From Pseudomonadota bacterium (GTDB taxonomy: Bacteria; Pseudomonadota; Alphaproteobacteria; Acetobacterales; Acetobacteraceae), in contig JAJYAF010000173.1 of NCBI GenBank assembly GCA_021779655.1, positions 1 to 5,559 of the forward strand: a DNA stretch of 5,559 nt. The letters run 5' to 3'. The first letter of the stretch is position 1; every line of letters begins with the position of its first letter. The translations under genes were made by a program, and so were the position numbers. Under the pieces are notes generated by a model that saw only the letters and a program-made list of their open reading frames with translations, searched no databases and had not been told where the DNA came from. Shown here piece by piece: positions 5,088 through 5,559 of the stretch.

Positions 5088-5559
5088 ATGGCGGCATGGC
5101 GTAAGGTCTCGCGCCCACTTCTAGGTCCGGAAGGTTTGCCCGCCGGCCTCGCCGGGGCGGGCGGGGTTGAGCATACGGAACTCGCCCCTCTGTTGTCGCG
5201 TATCGCCGGGTATGACAGCAAGGCCGACCCGGCCGTGATAACCGCCGCCTATGACCTCGCCTTCACGGCGCATGCCGCGCAGAAGCGCGACAATGGCGAG
5301 CCCTACATCACCCATCCGCTGGCGGTCGCCGGTATTCTGGCCGGCTACCGGCTCGATCCCGCCTCCATCGTCACGGCGCTGCTGCATGACGTGATCGAGG
5401 ATACGCCGGTTACGCTGGCCACCGTGCAGAAACAGTTCGGGGCCGAGGTGGCGGGCCTGGTCGATGGCGTGACCAAGCTCACCAGGCTGGAGCTGCAATC
5501 CGACCGCACCAAGCAGGCGGAGAATTTCCGCAAGCTGGTGCTCGCCATGAGCAAGGACA
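5088..5559 (+). CDS. rel: Bifunctional (p)ppGpp synthetase/hydrolase, RelA/SpoT family, N-terminal part only
   Basis: Makes and degrades the alarmone (p)ppGpp in the stringent response. Only the first 157 codons are in the window. Residues 50-157 are the HD hydrolase domain: KRDNGEPYITHP (66-77, with Arg67 and His76), ALLHDVIEDT (97-106, with His100, Asp101, Glu104 and Asp105), VDGVTKL (125-131) and the strongly conserved LELQSDRTKQAENFRKLVLA (134-153). These match the Mn-binding and catalytic residues of Rel from Streptococcus equisimilis (Arg44, His53, His77, Asp78, Glu81, Asp82) at a constant offset of 23, so hydrolase activity is expected, unlike E. coli RelA. Synthetase, TGS and ACT domains would lie beyond the right edge. 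About 31 extra Gly/Pro/Ala-rich residues precede the family's usual start near LAPLLSRIAGYD. Confidence 0.94.
   Translation, partial: MAAWRKVSRPLLGPEGLPAGLAGAGGVEHTELAPLLSRIAGYDSKADPAVITAAYDLAFTAHAAQKRDNGEPYITHPLAVAGILAGYRLDPASIVTALLHDVIEDTPVTLATVQKQFGAEVAGLVDGVTKLTRLELQSDRTKQAENFRKLVLAMSKD
5138..5162 (+). repeat. GC-rich hairpin in the 5' part of rel
   Basis: GCCCGCC (5138-5144) pairs with GGCGGGC (5156-5162), and the interior GGC (5145-5147) pairs with GCC (5151-5153) around a CTC loop, leaving a two-base GG bulge. The result is a 10-bp, all-GC stem 50 bases after the rel start codon, inside the N-terminal segment that lacks family conservation. Confidence 0.45.

Noticed and set aside
4189..5118. 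Open frame of 309 codons on the minus strand across folK and rpoZ
   Set aside because: Ser/Arg-rich shadow antisense to two clear genes and the spacer between them.

Overview
The window is GC-rich, gene-dense DNA from an alphaproteobacterium. The gene order (slt, dapA, smpB, a family 5 uracil-DNA glycosylase, folK, rpoZ, rel/spoT) and the protein signatures fit that class: the YNIPSRSVVDM form of DapA, the [11 protein letters not shown] form of FolK, and a long acidic omega subunit. Rhodospirillales or Acetobacteraceae is a guess from style and cannot be fixed from this window. All seven genes look chromosomal and intact, except that the first and last run off the window edges. I see no mobile element, phage gene, CRISPR array, tRNA or rRNA.

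Layout. Positions 1-1600 (minus) hold an exported lytic transglycosylase whose last residues lie outside the window. It diverges from dapA (1660-2550, plus) across 59 bases; one gene cuts peptidoglycan and the other starts diaminopimelate synthesis for it. dapA is translationally coupled to smpB (2550-3041) by a TGATG overlap. smpB converges on the uracil-DNA glycosylase gene (3079-3723, minus) across 37 bases with no classical terminator. Positions 3724-3978 are a noncoding divergent region with an AT-rich island, overlapping candidate -10 elements facing both ways, and a leader before folK that can fold. folK (3979-4521), rpoZ (4676-5077) and the start of rel (5088 to the right edge) read plus. 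The 154 bases between folK and rpoZ hold hairpins and a 21-bp-spaced direct repeat. rpoZ and rel are 10 bases apart and probably cotranscribed.

How the genes relate. Slt and DapA concern cell-wall turnover and supply. SmpB rescues stalled ribosomes with tmRNA; no ssrA gene is seen here. The glycosylase repairs deaminated bases. FolK makes the folate precursor. RpoZ and Rel are linked through ppGpp: omega keeps the N-terminal MAR residues that form part of a ppGpp site on RNA polymerase, and the next gene encodes an enzyme whose N-terminal ppGpp hydrolase motifs are intact.

I found no convincing undescribed multi-gene system; this is a housekeeping cluster. The points worth a second look are noncoding (the two-way promoter, the foldable folK leader, the folK-rpoZ spacer, a GC hairpin early in rel) plus one substitution in SmpB at a functionally important tail position.
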